A DNA stretch of 64,000 nucleotides, taken from positions 25,258 through 89,257 of the forward strand of contig CAYGPR010000012.1 of assembly GCA_964351985.1 (NCBI GenBank), written 5' to 3'. Both the position numbers and the translations under genes were made by a program. Of the stretch, positions 37,253 to 46,907 are shown in pieces; position 1 is the first letter of the stretch; each line of letters starts with the position of its first letter. Origin of the DNA: Meishania sp964351985 (GTDB lineage: Bacteria > Bacteroidota > Bacteroidia > Flavobacteriales > Flavobacteriaceae). The notes below the pieces were generated by a model that made no database searches, was not told the origin of the DNA, and saw nothing but the letters and a program-made list of their open reading frames with translations.

Positions 37253-38005
37253 ATGCAATACGGTATTTGTGCGCTTAGCATTGTTCCCATTCGATCCGCT
37301 GCGGACCATTCGAGTGAAATGGTTTCCCAAATCTTATATGGAGAACACTTTAAAGTACTTGTAGAAAGAAAATCTTGGAGTCAGGTAAGAATGGCCCTAG
37401 ATGGATGTGAAGGTTGGGTGAATAATGAACAGATATTCACTATTACGGAGAAAGAATATCACGAAATCGAAAAATCTGAAAACAAAAAATGTGTTTCAGA
37501 TTTGGTCTCGTATATCGAAACGGACAACAATATTCTCATTCCGATAGTTCTGGGGTCTTCCATCGACAACGCTTCTATTTTAAAACATACTTGCGAAGGT
37601 AATTCTACATTTACCGAACCAAATAAATCGAATCTCATCAATACTGCATTCCTCTATTTGAATGCTCCGTATCTCTGGGGCGGTAGAACCCCTTTTGGGC
37701 TTGACTGTTCCGGATTCACACAAATGGTCTATAAAATAAACGGTTACAACTTATTACGCAAGGCCTGTAAACAGGCGACCCAAGGAACCGCCTTGAGTTT
37801 TATCGAGGAAAGTGAGGTCGGGGATCTGGCTTTCTTTGATAATTCAGAAGGAAGCATAGACCATGTCGGTATCATAATGGGCGACAATTACATCATTCAT
37901 GTTCATGGAAAAGTCAGGATCGATCGTTTGGACCATACCGGTATTTTCAATACCGAATTAGGAAACTACACCCACAAGCTACGGGTCATCAAAAAAATCA
38001 TATAA
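37253..38005 (+). CDS. NlpC/P60 (C40) peptidase with SH3-like domains
   Basis: The 250-residue protein has bacterial SH3-like sequence at the N-terminus (YGICALSIVPIRSAADHSSEMVSQILYGEHFKVLVERKSWSQVRMA) and a C-terminal NlpC/P60 domain. The nucleophile is Cys152 in LWGGRTPFGLDCSGFTQMVYK, the catalytic His204 lies in GSIDHVGIIMG, and a third polar residue is likely in YIIHVHGK. This arrangement matches YkfC-like gamma-D-glutamyl-diaminopimelate endopeptidases that process cell-wall peptides. No signal peptide is visible, so it probably acts on recycled muropeptides in the cytoplasm, as YkfC-like enzymes do. Confidence 0.9.
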   Translation: MQYGICALSIVPIRSAADHSSEMVSQILYGEHFKVLVERKSWSQVRMALDGCEGWVNNEQIFTITEKEYHEIEKSENKKCVSDLVSYIETDNNILIPIVLGSSIDNASILKHTCEGNSTFTEPNKSNLINTAFLYLNAPYLWGGRTPFGLDCSGFTQMVYKINGYNLLRKACKQATQGTALSFIEESEVGDLAFFDNSEGSIDHVGIIMGDNYIIHVHGKVRIDRLDHTGIFNTELGNYTHKLRVIKKII

Positions 38006-38041
38006 AAAAATCCTTCCCGACTTTCGGAAAGGATTTTTTAC
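38004..38041. terminator. Bidirectional intrinsic terminator
   Basis: AAAAAATCCTT and AAGGATTTTTT form an A/T-flanked hairpin between the convergent C40 peptidase gene (plus) and TPR gene (minus). Confidence 0.85.
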
Positions 38042-38061
38042 TTATTATTTATTTGCGAATA

Positions 38062-39324
38062 TTATTCGCCCATCATCTTCTTAAGACGCATAAAGTTTTC
38101 ATTGTCGCCCATGGCGCCATAGATATTTTTAAGTTGTTCCATGATGCTCTTGCTATCAGGGGTTGTTTTCAAGGCATCCTCTAAAACTTGGGCGCCCTGT
38201 TTGAATAAATCGTCCTTTTTAGCCTTCATCTCTTCGTATTTGGCAATATCACTTTTTGAATTACCTAAAGAGTTCATTTCATCAATAAAACTATTACCCT
38301 CGTTGACATAGGTCGTCGAAAGGTTCAATTGTGCATTTGTGTAATCGGGTTTAATCTCAAGTGCCTTTAAATAAGACGCCCTAGCTTCTTCCATATTACC
38401 CTGCTCCATACTGATAACCCCTATATTATAATGTAAATCAGCATTGTCGGGGGCCAAAGCCGTAGCCTCCGACATTAAAGACTTGAACTTATCCAAATCA
38501 CCTTTTGTATAATAAAGGTTCGCCTGATTGATGATAAGATTAATATCTTCGGGGTCATTAACTCGTGCCTCTTCATATGCCGCCAAAGCCTTATCGTCTT
38601 GACCGGTCTCCGAATAAATTAATGCAATGTTCTTAACGATTTCAGGTTTTTTGGAGGGCGTCTTCTCATCGATAGGGTCTTTGTAAGTACCCGACTTGAC
38701 CATTAGGTCACGTTGAATTTTATCCATTTCCTCCACTTCTCCAGATTCGATATTTGTAGCTTTAAATACCGTGCCACTGCCGTCGTAGCCCAAATCTTTA
38801 AGCTCCTCATAATAGCCCAGTGCCTGGTCATAGTGCCCGCCTTTTACCGCACTACTGGCAGCATAGTAAAGATACGATGTGTCTTGAGGGCTTATCTTGA
38901 AACTGGTATACAATTTCTCGGCTGCCTCTTTGTACTTCTCCTCACCATTATCTTTTACGGCAGAGTTCACTAGATCCGCTGTTAACGAAGCTATATGCTG
39001 TTTAGTCTCGTCACTATATTTGGACTTACCGCTCTTTTCCTCTACTTCAATAACCTTTTGAAAGGATGTCGCAGCTTCTTGAAAAGCAGCATTGTCGCCT
39101 TTCTTTGCTAAATCGGCGTAAGCCTTACCACGTAAAAAATGGTATTGCGCCTGCATTTTTTCATCGGCCCCTGATATTGAACCCGCAGCTGCTTCAAGGG
39201 CAGTTTTTGCCGCCATGGAATCACCGCCTTTAAGTGCTTTTTCCGCAGTTTTTATTTCATCTTTCTGCGCGAATCCGACCATTGCAAAAGACATGGCCGC
39301 TAGTATTAGAACTTTAGTTTTCAT
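38062..39324 (-). CDS. Secreted tetratricopeptide repeat protein
   Basis: The 420-residue protein has a signal peptide (VLILAAMSFAMVGFAQ) and several TPR units, clearest near the C-terminal half (KALAAYEEARVNDPEDINLIINQANLYYTKGDLDKFKSLM; ADLHYNIGVISMEQGNMEEARASYLKALEIKPDYTNAQLNLSTTYV). It probably forms a superhelical periplasmic scaffold. The sequence resembles a TPR protein that often lies beside gyrA in Flavobacteriaceae; that statement is from memory. It starts 41 bases after the gyrA stop on the same strand and may be co-transcribed. Confidence 0.85.
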   Translation of the reverse strand: MKTKVLILAAMSFAMVGFAQKDEIKTAEKALKGGDSMAAKTALEAAAGSISGADEKMQAQYHFLRGKAYADLAKKGDNAAFQEAATSFQKVIEVEEKSGKSKYSDETKQHIASLTADLVNSAVKDNGEEKYKEAAEKLYTSFKISPQDTSYLYYAASSAVKGGHYDQALGYYEELKDLGYDGSGTVFKATNIESGEVEEMDKIQRDLMVKSGTYKDPIDEKTPSKKPEIVKNIALIYSETGQDDKALAAYEEARVNDPEDINLIINQANLYYTKGDLDKFKSLMSEATALAPDNADLHYNIGVISMEQGNMEEARASYLKALEIKPDYTNAQLNLSTTYVNEGNSFIDEMNSLGNSKSDIAKYEEMKAKKDDLFKQGAQVLEDALKTTPDSKSIMEQLKNIYGAMGDNENFMRLKKMMGE

Positions 39325-39364
39325 TTTCGATTAAATTAAATATTAGTGTTTAAAAGATTATTTT

Positions 39365-41890
39365 TTATTCTTCGCTACTTCCTTCATCAATAGCCGTGCC
39401 ATCTTCGGTATCTACTTCGATATCAAGTATATCGGTTCCTTCGACCGCATCTTCATCTTTCATGACCTTGGCTACCGCCGCAATGGAATCATCGCCTTTT
39501 ATATTGATTAACTTGACACCTTGCGTAGCGCGCCCCATAACTCTCAGGTCTTCAACGCTCATACGAATCGCAATTCCTGATTTGTTTATTATCATAAGGT
39601 CGTCAGAGTCCGTTACGTTCTTAATGGCTACCAAACCTCCCGTTTTATCCGTAACCGATATGGTCTTCACTCCCTTACCGCCTCTATTGGTTATGCGATA
39701 GTCTTCTATACTTGAGCGTTTTCCGTAACCATTTTCCGAGACGACCAAAAGTTCGTCTTCGAAATTGTGCACCGAGACCATACCTATCACCTCATCATTG
39801 TCGTTGGCCAAAGTAATTCCGCGAACACCAGAAGCATTTCTACCCATTGGGCGGGTCTTACTTTCTTCGAACCGTATCGCTTTTCCTGATTTCAAACCTA
39901 AGAAAATTTGACTTGTGCCCGTAGTTAGTTTTGCTTCTAGAAGTTCATCTCCTTCTCTAATTCCTATGGCATTGATACCATTTTGACGAGGTCTAGAATA
40001 TTGCTCCAAGGATGTTTTCTTGACTACGCCTTTCTTGGTCGCCATGATCACATAATGGCTGTTCACATAATCTTCATCCTTTAAATCTTGGGTACAGATA
40101 AAAGCTTTGACCTTGTCATCGTTTTCGATGTTTATAAGATTTTGTATCGCCCTACCTTTTGAGGTTCGACTTCCTTCCGGAATTTCGTAGACACGCATCC
40201 AAAAACATTTTCCTTTTTGTGTAAAGAACAACATATATTGATGGTTGGTCCCTACAAAAAGGTGTTCCAAGAAATCTTCGTTCCTAGTCGATGATGCTTT
40301 TTGACCTACCCCACCTCTATTTTGTGTTTTGTATTCGGTAAGGGGGGTTCTTTTAATATATCCTGCATGTGAGATGGTAATCACCACTTGTTCATCGGGA
40401 ATCATATCTTCGATACTCAAATCTCCACCCGCAAAATTGATTTCTGACCGTCTTTCGTCACCATATTTATCCTTGACCTCAAGAAGCTCGCTCTTGATGA
40501 TTTCCATTCGTCGATCTTTCTTATCAAGAATATCCTTCAGATCAGCGATGGTCTTTATTACTTCGTCATACTCTGTACGCAGCTTGTCTTGCTCTAAGCC
40601 TGTAAGTTGACGAAGTCGCATTTCTACGATAGCCTTAGCTTGTATTTCGGAAAGTTTGAAGCGTTCCATCAAATTTTCCCTTGCTTCATCGGCATTGGCA
40701 GAAGCACGGATAATGGCAATGACCTCATCGATATTATCAGATGCGATAATAAGTCCCTCTAAAATGTGCGCCCTATCCTCGGCTTTTTTAAGCTCGAATT
40801 TGGTCCTTCTTACGACTACTTCATGACGATGATCCACAAAATGATGAATCATATCCTTCAGATTGAGCATCTGAGGCCTGCCTTTGACCAAAGCAATATT
40901 GTTGACACTAAAGGAAGACTGAAGCGCCGTGTATTTATAAAGTGTATTCAAGACGATATTCGGAATTGCATCCCGTTTGAGAATGTAAACAATACGCATT
41001 CCCTTTCTATCCGATTCGTCACGAATCATTGAAATTCCTTCGACTTTCTTTTCATTGACAAGGTCCGCGGTCTTTTTGATCATATCGGCCTTATTCACCT
41101 GATATGGAATTTCAGTAACGATAATGCATTCCTTGCCCTGAACCTCTTCAAAAGTAGCTTTGGCACGCATTACGACTCTTCCGCGACCTGTATGGAATGC
41201 CTCTTTTACACCATCATATCCATAAATAATACCTCCCGTAGGAAAATCGGGAGCCTTGATATGGGTGATCAATTCATCGATTTCGATATCATTGTTCTCG
41301 ATATAGGCGACGGTACCATCGACTACTTCCGAAAGATTGTGCGGCGGCATATTGGTCGCCATCCCCACTGCAATTCCAGAAGCTCCATTGACCAATAAAT
41401 TGGGAACCCTTGTCGGTAAAACGGTCGGCTCTTGAAGCGAATCGTCAAAATTCAATTGATGGTCTACAGTATCTTTATCGATATCCGCCAACATGTCATC
41501 CGCTATTTTACGCATACGTGCTTCGGTATATCGCATCGCGGCAGGACTATCACCGTCTACGGAGCCGAAATTTCCTTGCCCATCGACCAACATATAGCGT
41601 AAACTCCATTCTTGGGCCATTCGCACCATAGAGTCGTAGACCGATGTATCACCATGTGGATGGTACTTACCCAACACTTCACCCACGATACGCGCAGATT
41701 TCTTATGAGAACTGTTAGAGCGCACTCCGAGTTCATACATTCCGTAAAGAACTCTTCTGTGCACTGGTTTGAGACCGTCCCTAACATCTGGCAGGGCACG
41801 TGACACAATGACCGACATCGAGTAATCGATGTAGGCAGATTTCATTTCATCTTCTATGTTGATCGGAATCAATTTTTCACCTTCAGCCAT
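39365..41890 (-). CDS. gyrA: DNA gyrase subunit A
   Basis: The 841-residue protein begins MAEGEKLIPINIEDEMKSAYIDYSMSVIVSRALPDVRDGLKPVHRR, the universal GyrA start. The catalytic tyrosine is Tyr121 in DSPAAMRYTEARM. The quinolone-resistance region reads HPHGDTSVYDSMVRMAQ; the residue matching E. coli Ser83 is Thr82 and Asp87 is conserved (Asp86 here). The C-terminal DNA-wrapping pinwheel carries the GyrA-box-like QNRGGVGQK and later blades (NRGGKGVKTI, GRATQGVKLI). The tail is acidic (DIEVDTEDGTAIDEGSSEE), a regulatory feature of many GyrA proteins. With GyrB it introduces negative supercoils. Confidence 0.98.
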   Translation of the reverse strand: MAEGEKLIPINIEDEMKSAYIDYSMSVIVSRALPDVRDGLKPVHRRVLYGMYELGVRSNSSHKKSARIVGEVLGKYHPHGDTSVYDSMVRMAQEWSLRYMLVDGQGNFGSVDGDSPAAMRYTEARMRKIADDMLADIDKDTVDHQLNFDDSLQEPTVLPTRVPNLLVNGASGIAVGMATNMPPHNLSEVVDGTVAYIENNDIEIDELITHIKAPDFPTGGIIYGYDGVKEAFHTGRGRVVMRAKATFEEVQGKECIIVTEIPYQVNKADMIKKTADLVNEKKVEGISMIRDESDRKGMRIVYILKRDAIPNIVLNTLYKYTALQSSFSVNNIALVKGRPQMLNLKDMIHHFVDHRHEVVVRRTKFELKKAEDRAHILEGLIIASDNIDEVIAIIRASANADEARENLMERFKLSEIQAKAIVEMRLRQLTGLEQDKLRTEYDEVIKTIADLKDILDKKDRRMEIIKSELLEVKDKYGDERRSEINFAGGDLSIEDMIPDEQVVITISHAGYIKRTPLTEYKTQNRGGVGQKASSTRNEDFLEHLFVGTNHQYMLFFTQKGKCFWMRVYEIPEGSRTSKGRAIQNLINIENDDKVKAFICTQDLKDEDYVNSHYVIMATKKGVVKKTSLEQYSRPRQNGINAIGIREGDELLEAKLTTGTSQIFLGLKSGKAIRFEESKTRPMGRNASGVRGITLANDNDEVIGMVSVHNFEDELLVVSENGYGKRSSIEDYRITNRGGKGVKTISVTDKTGGLVAIKNVTDSDDLMIINKSGIAIRMSVEDLRVMGRATQGVKLINIKGDDSIAAVAKVMKDEDAVEGTDILDIEVDTEDGTAIDEGSSEE

Positions 41891-42106
41891 TTAAAAATCT
41901 TGAGTTTTGTTTGTGTTAAAAAAGCATGCCAATATACGCAAAATCAAACCTTTCAAAACAAATTATAATTACTTTATTCAATAATTTATCAACACTTTTT
42001 GCGTTAGCTATAGTTAACAATTACAATGTTAATTATTTTGTAAATCGATGCTTTTTTCGTCATTTCACACTAGTTTATCGATTATAGGTACAGTATTTGT
42101 TTCTGT

Positions 42107-42135
42107 TTGGCCTAGATTTACTAATTTTATATTTG
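42107..42135 (+). promoter_or_regulatory. Candidate clpC promoter
   Basis: TTG (42107-42109) and an exact TATATTTG (42128-42135) are spaced by 18 bases, matching the Bacteroidota consensus. The AAAGGA Shine-Dalgarno-like sequence starts only one base later, so transcription from here would leave a nearly leaderless mRNA lacking that site; a promoter further upstream is possible. Confidence 0.4.
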
Positions 42136-42147
42136 AAAGGATAATTT

Positions 42148-44697
42148 ATGGATGATAATTTCTCACCGCGGGTAAAAGACGTTATTGCGTATAGCAAAGA
42201 AGAGGCTTTAAGATTGGGGCATGACTTCATTGGCACCGAGCACTTGATGTTGGGTCTTTTGCGTGACGGTAATGGAAAAGCAATCAGTATTCTCGACGCA
42301 TTGGAGGTCGATTTGGACCATTTAAGACGAAAGGTAGAGATTTTGAGCCCTTCCAATCCAAACCCTTCCGGAACCCAAAAAGACAAAAAAAACCTTCATT
42401 TGACACGACAGGCGGAAAGGGCCTTGAAAACAACTTTTCTTGAGGCAAAACTTTTTCAAAGCTCATCGATCAATACGGCCCACCTATTGCTCTGCATTCT
42501 CAGAAACGAAAATGACCCGACCACAAAACTGCTACATAAGTTGAAAGTCGACTATGATGGCGTAAAGGAGCAGTTCAAATTTATGATTACCAGTGATGAC
42601 GAAATCATCGATTCTCCCACTTCGGAATCATTTCCTGGAGATTCGGATGACATGGGCGATGCAAAAGAAGGAACTTTTGGATCCACGTCGAGCCAAAAGG
42701 GCAACAAAAAATCAAAGACCCCGGTACTAGATAATTTTGGAAGGGATTTGACCAAAATGGCAGAGGAAAACAAATTAGATCCCGTTGTTGGAAGAGAAAA
42801 AGAAATCGAGCGGGTATCACAAATTTTAAGTCGAAGAAAGAAGAACAATCCATTGCTCATTGGAGAGCCAGGTGTTGGCAAAAGTGCCATTGCCGAGGGT
42901 CTGGCACTTCGGATCATCAACAAAAAAGTCTCAAGAATATTATATAATAAACGTGTAGTAACCTTAGATCTAGCTTCTTTGGTGGCCGGAACAAAATATA
43001 GGGGGCAGTTCGAAGAACGGATGAAAGCCGTAATGAACGAGCTGGAAAAAAATGAGGATGTCATTCTTTTTATCGATGAGATTCATACCATTGTCGGTGC
43101 AGGAGGGGCGACAGGAAGTCTTGATGCGTCCAATATGTTCAAACCGGCCTTGGCCCGCGGCGAAATACAATGTATCGGTGCCACAACACTTGACGAATAT
43201 CGTCAATACATTGAAAAAGATGGCGCTTTGGAACGTCGTTTCCAAAAAGTTATCGTTGAGCCCACCACGGTAGATGAGACCATTGAAATTCTGCAGAATA
43301 TTAAAGGCAAGTACGAAGAACACCATAATGTTCAATATACCGATGAAGCTATTATCGCTTGCGTAAAATTGACACATCGCTACATGACGGATAGATTCTT
43401 ACCGGACAAGGCCATTGACGCTCTGGATGAAGCCGGGTCTCGCGTACATATAGTAAATATGGATGTGCCGAAACAGATTTTGGAACTCGAAAAGCAACTT
43501 GAAGATGTACGCGAATTGAAAAATAGCGTGGTCAAAAAGCAGAAATATGAAGAGGCTGCCAAATTGCGCGATGACGAGAAGCGTATAGAGAAAGATTTGG
43601 CCTCGGCCCAAGAAAAATGGGAAGAAGATAGTAAACAGCACAAAGAAACCGTTTCTGAAGATAACGTGGCCGATGTGGTCTCTATGATGAGCGGTATTCC
43701 TGTAAACCGAATAGCGCAGACAGAAAGTAACAAATTGGCCGAATTGCCCAACCTGATAAAGGCAAATGTTATAGGTCAAGACGAGGCCGTCGCGAAAGTA
43801 GCCAAGGCTATACAACGAAACAGGGCCGGACTCAAGGATCCCAACAAACCCATAGGAAGTTTTATTTTCTTGGGACAAACAGGAGTGGGAAAAACACAGT
43901 TGGCCAAAGTATTGGCCAAAGAATTGTTCGATTCAGAAGATGCCTTGATACGTATCGACATGAGCGAATACATGGAAAAATTCGCTATCTCGAGATTGGT
44001 AGGAGCACCCCCGGGATATGTAGGATATGAAGAAGGCGGTCAATTGACCGAAAAAGTTCGGCGTAAACCATATTCCGTTATCCTATTGGATGAGGTCGAA
44101 AAAGCACATCCCGATGTGTTCAACATGTTGTTACAGGTTTTGGATGATGGATATTTGACCGATAGTCTTGGTAGAAAGATAGACTTCCGGAATTCTATAA
44201 TCATAATGACCTCAAATATTGGAGCGCGTCAGTTAAAAGATTTCGGACAAGGTGTCGGTTTCGGCACGGCTGCAAAGAAATCACAGGAAGATTCACATCA
44301 GAAAAGTGTTATCGAAAGTGCCTTGAAAAAGGCCTTCGCACCTGAATTCTTGAACCGAATAGATGATGTTATCGTGTTCAATCCTTTAGAGAGGGAACAT
44401 ATTCATCAGATTATCGATATTGAATTGCGTAAGCTCTATGCCCGTATCTCAGATATTGGTTACGACCTCAATCTAACGGATAAGGCGAAGGATTACATCG
44501 CCGAAAAAGGATTCGATAAACAATATGGGGCACGCCCCTTAAAACGTGCCATTCAAAAGTATATAGAAGATGCATTGGCGGAGGAAATCGTAAATTCCAA
44601 ACTAGAGGAAGGCGATAGCATTTTTATGGACTTGGATACCAAAAAAGATGAATTGACCATAAAAATAAAAAAAGCGGAAAAATCGTCTAAAACATAA
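42148..44697 (+). CDS. clpC: ATP-dependent Clp protease ATP-binding subunit ClpC
   Basis: The 849-residue protein has the double Clp N domain (residues 1-145), AAA domain 1 with Walker A GEPGVGKSAIAEG and Walker B VILFIDEIHT, a middle coiled-coil with a UVR-like segment (KQKYEEAAKLRDDEKRIEKD), and AAA domain 2 with Walker A GQTGVGKTQLAKV and Walker B VILLDEVEKAHPDVF. The C-terminal D2-small domain ends FDKQYGARPLKRAIQKYIEDALAEEI. It unfolds substrates for the ClpP peptidase; clpP is not in the window. It is divergent from gyrA over a 257-base AT-rich spacer and is closed by a terminator. Confidence 0.97.
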   Translation: MDDNFSPRVKDVIAYSKEEALRLGHDFIGTEHLMLGLLRDGNGKAISILDALEVDLDHLRRKVEILSPSNPNPSGTQKDKKNLHLTRQAERALKTTFLEAKLFQSSSINTAHLLLCILRNENDPTTKLLHKLKVDYDGVKEQFKFMITSDDEIIDSPTSESFPGDSDDMGDAKEGTFGSTSSQKGNKKSKTPVLDNFGRDLTKMAEENKLDPVVGREKEIERVSQILSRRKKNNPLLIGEPGVGKSAIAEGLALRIINKKVSRILYNKRVVTLDLASLVAGTKYRGQFEERMKAVMNELEKNEDVILFIDEIHTIVGAGGATGSLDASNMFKPALARGEIQCIGATTLDEYRQYIEKDGALERRFQKVIVEPTTVDETIEILQNIKGKYEEHHNVQYTDEAIIACVKLTHRYMTDRFLPDKAIDALDEAGSRVHIVNMDVPKQILELEKQLEDVRELKNSVVKKQKYEEAAKLRDDEKRIEKDLASAQEKWEEDSKQHKETVSEDNVADVVSMMSGIPVNRIAQTESNKLAELPNLIKANVIGQDEAVAKVAKAIQRNRAGLKDPNKPIGSFIFLGQTGVGKTQLAKVLAKELFDSEDALIRIDMSEYMEKFAISRLVGAPPGYVGYEEGGQLTEKVRRKPYSVILLDEVEKAHPDVFNMLLQVLDDGYLTDSLGRKIDFRNSIIIMTSNIGARQLKDFGQGVGFGTAAKKSQEDSHQKSVIESALKKAFAPEFLNRIDDVIVFNPLEREHIHQIIDIELRKLYARISDIGYDLNLTDKAKDYIAEKGFDKQYGARPLKRAIQKYIEDALAEEIVNSKLEEGDSIFMDLDTKKDELTIKIKKAEKSSKT

Positions 44698-44719
44698 ATT
44701 AACGTAAGAATTTTAAGCT

Positions 44720-44751
44720 AAGGGAGTCATACAAATTGACTCCCTTTTTTT
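44720..44751 (+). terminator. Intrinsic terminator after clpC
   Basis: AAGGGAGTCA (from 44720) pairs with TGACTCCCTT, followed by seven T residues. It lies 23 bases after the clpC stop. Confidence 0.92.
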
Positions 44752-44897
44752 ATGGCGTAAAATGAAGTCGTAAGAATTGAATCACAGCAATACAGCTCAA
44801 AAAGCAGTATAAACGATATTTAAGCGTTTAATCTAATATTTTCTACAGTCTTTACGGTTACATCTACATTCGTTGCAGACACTATAACACAGATAAA

Positions 44898-45299
44898 ATG
44901 AGAGTGGGACAACCGAAAAAGACAATTATCGTAAGGGAATATCAGTTAGACATCGGAGTTATTCAGGTATTCGAAAACTATATGGTCGCCATATTTGAAG
45001 AAGGGGCGACACTAACGTTGGAACGCGCTTACCAAATCATAGGCATTTCCGAAATTCATTTTAGGGAAAAGAATTTTGGATACATAAGCCTTAGAAAAAA
45101 CTCCTATGCGATTGACCCTACCATTTATAGTTATTTAAGAGAGTTGAGCAATCTAAAGGCACTTGCCATCGTATCGGTAAAGGAAATAGATATGCATAAT
45201 TTCAAGATAGAGAAACTTTTCTACAAAAAACCCATGAAGTTCTTTATCGAGTTTGACAATGCCCTTGCCTGGGTTAAACAAAGGGTCAAGAACAAATAA
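44898..45299 (+). CDS. Small cytoplasmic protein of unknown function (possible SpoIIAA/STAS-like fold)
   Basis: The 133-residue protein has no signal peptide or membrane segment. Its pattern (VREYQLDIGVIQVFENYMVAIFEEGATLTLERAYQIIGISEIHF, YISLRKNSYAIDPTIYSYL, LKALAIVSVKEID, MKFFIEFDNALAWVKQRV) alternates beta strands and helices. The final FFIEFDNALAWVKQ resembles the end of SpoIIAA/STAS-like domains in which a helix follows a strand, but I do not recognise the family with certainty. It has its own transcription unit between the clpC terminator and the convergent NAD(P)HX repair gene. Confidence 0.75.
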   Translation: MRVGQPKKTIIVREYQLDIGVIQVFENYMVAIFEEGATLTLERAYQIIGISEIHFREKNFGYISLRKNSYAIDPTIYSYLRELSNLKALAIVSVKEIDMHNFKIEKLFYKKPMKFFIEFDNALAWVKQRVKNK

Positions 45300-45353
45300 T
45301 CAATAGTGAGCTTAAATCGTTGGCGCCAATCTATTATTAAATAGCTCTTTTTG

Positions 45354-46907
45354 CTATTGCTCTTCCGACGGTTCTTCTTGAACCTGAGCAGGCGCTTCTG
45401 GCATTTCAAATAAATCGATATACGCTTTCCCTATGCAATCTATGATGGCAGAGGCCGTCAATGATTGATATCCAGTATTTTCGACAGCGATATCCCCTGC
45501 CCTTCCGTGTAGATAAACACCAAAGACTGCTGCATTCAAAGGCTCATACCCTTGAGCTACTAGACCGGTCACTATTCCTGTCAAAATGTCGCCCGTGCCC
45601 GCGGTTGCCATACCTGGGTTTCCGGTCATGTTCACATATCCTTTTTCATCATACACGGTGATGGTATGCGCCCCTTTGATCAAGACGATACAATCATGTT
45701 TTTTTGAGAAGGCCTTGACTTTTTTGAGTTTATCGAAATCGTCTTTCCATTTACCGATAAGGCGTTCCAATTCTTTGGGATGAGGTGTCAAAATCGATTG
45801 TTTCGGAAGCATTTTTAAAAACTCCTTGTTCTCTGAAATAATATTCAAAGCATCCGCATCGATAACCAAAGGAGCCTTGTCCTTTTTTAGGAAATCGGAC
45901 AAAGCTTTCACGGTTTCCTCATTTGTGCCTAGTCCCATCCCAACTCCGACCACTGAAGGGTCAATATCAAAATCAATTTTGCCAATGGTACGTTGAGTGT
46001 CATCCGTAATCACCATAACCTCGGGTAAGGCCGTCTGCAAAGGAAGGTATCCACATTCTGGCACATAGGCCGTCACCAGCCCGCTACCGGCATTCAAACA
46101 GGCCTTTGAAGCAAGAATGACCGCTCCTATTTTTCCGTGACTGCCCCCAATAATCAAGGAATGTCCATTCGTACCTTTATGAGAAAATTTCTCGCGCGGT
46201 TTGTATACCGGCAGCACTTCATTTTTTCCGATCAGTTCATATTCCGTTTCTGTTGTCATCAAAAATTCGGGATCGAGACCAATATCCAAAATTTCCCATT
46301 GGGTGACATAGATCCCCGTTTCCGGCAAGAAAAAAACCAGTTTTGGCGCTTGAAAACTGAGTACGTAATTCGATTTTATAATACCGCTAGCATCGGCCGG
46401 TATTTTATCGGTAAACAATCCAGAAGGGATATCGACCGAAAGGATAAAGGCTTCAGATTTATGTAGATGTTCCATGAGTTTCATCACCCATTTATCCGGC
46501 GGACGGTTGAGACCGATTCCAAAAATGGCATCTACTATAACGTCGTCTCTTCCGATTTGCGGAAAGGTTTTATCCGATTCTAAAAATTCGGGCCATACTT
46601 TTCTGTCTTTCAATCGCTCGAGGTTGATTAAAAAATCCTTCGAACGTGTTTTGCTATAATTTACAACGTACACGGCAATATTGTACCCATGTTCCTGTAG
46701 ATGTCTGGCAAGAGCGATTCCGTCACCCCCATTATTGCCAATTCCGCAGAACAGATGAATCTTTACTTGGGCGCCTTGCATACGTTTGTGTATCCAATTG
46801 AATATCTGAATGGCGGCCCGTTCCATCAATTGGTCACTTGTTATCTGCTGTTTTTCTATTGTGAATTTATCAGCGGCATATATTTGTTGGGCATTAAAAA
46901 GCTTCAT
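45354..46907 (-). CDS. nnr: Bifunctional NAD(P)H-hydrate epimerase/ADP-dependent (S)-NAD(P)H-hydrate dehydratase
   Basis: The 517-residue protein is a fusion of two repair enzymes. Residues 1-215 are the YjeF N epimerase domain (HLFCGIGNNGGDGIALARHL; DVIVDAIFGIGLNRPP; LSVDIPSGLFTD). Residues about 225-505 are the ribokinase-like dehydratase domain (FSHKGTNGHSLIIGGSHGKIGAVILASKACLNAGSGLV; TPHPKELERLI; GNPGMATAGTGDILTGIVTGLVAQGYEPLNAAVFGVYLHGRAGD). Together they restore NAD(P)H damaged by hydration. A short acidic, proline-containing tail (MPEAPAQVQEEPSEEQ) ends the protein. It is convergent with the small unknown gene and divergent from thrA. Confidence 0.95.
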   Translation of the reverse strand: MKLFNAQQIYAADKFTIEKQQITSDQLMERAAIQIFNWIHKRMQGAQVKIHLFCGIGNNGGDGIALARHLQEHGYNIAVYVVNYSKTRSKDFLINLERLKDRKVWPEFLESDKTFPQIGRDDVIVDAIFGIGLNRPPDKWVMKLMEHLHKSEAFILSVDIPSGLFTDKIPADASGIIKSNYVLSFQAPKLVFFLPETGIYVTQWEILDIGLDPEFLMTTETEYELIGKNEVLPVYKPREKFSHKGTNGHSLIIGGSHGKIGAVILASKACLNAGSGLVTAYVPECGYLPLQTALPEVMVITDDTQRTIGKIDFDIDPSVVGVGMGLGTNEETVKALSDFLKKDKAPLVIDADALNIISENKEFLKMLPKQSILTPHPKELERLIGKWKDDFDKLKKVKAFSKKHDCIVLIKGAHTITVYDEKGYVNMTGNPGMATAGTGDILTGIVTGLVAQGYEPLNAAVFGVYLHGRAGDIAVENTGYQSLTASAIIDCIGKAYIDLFEMPEAPAQVQEEPSEEQ

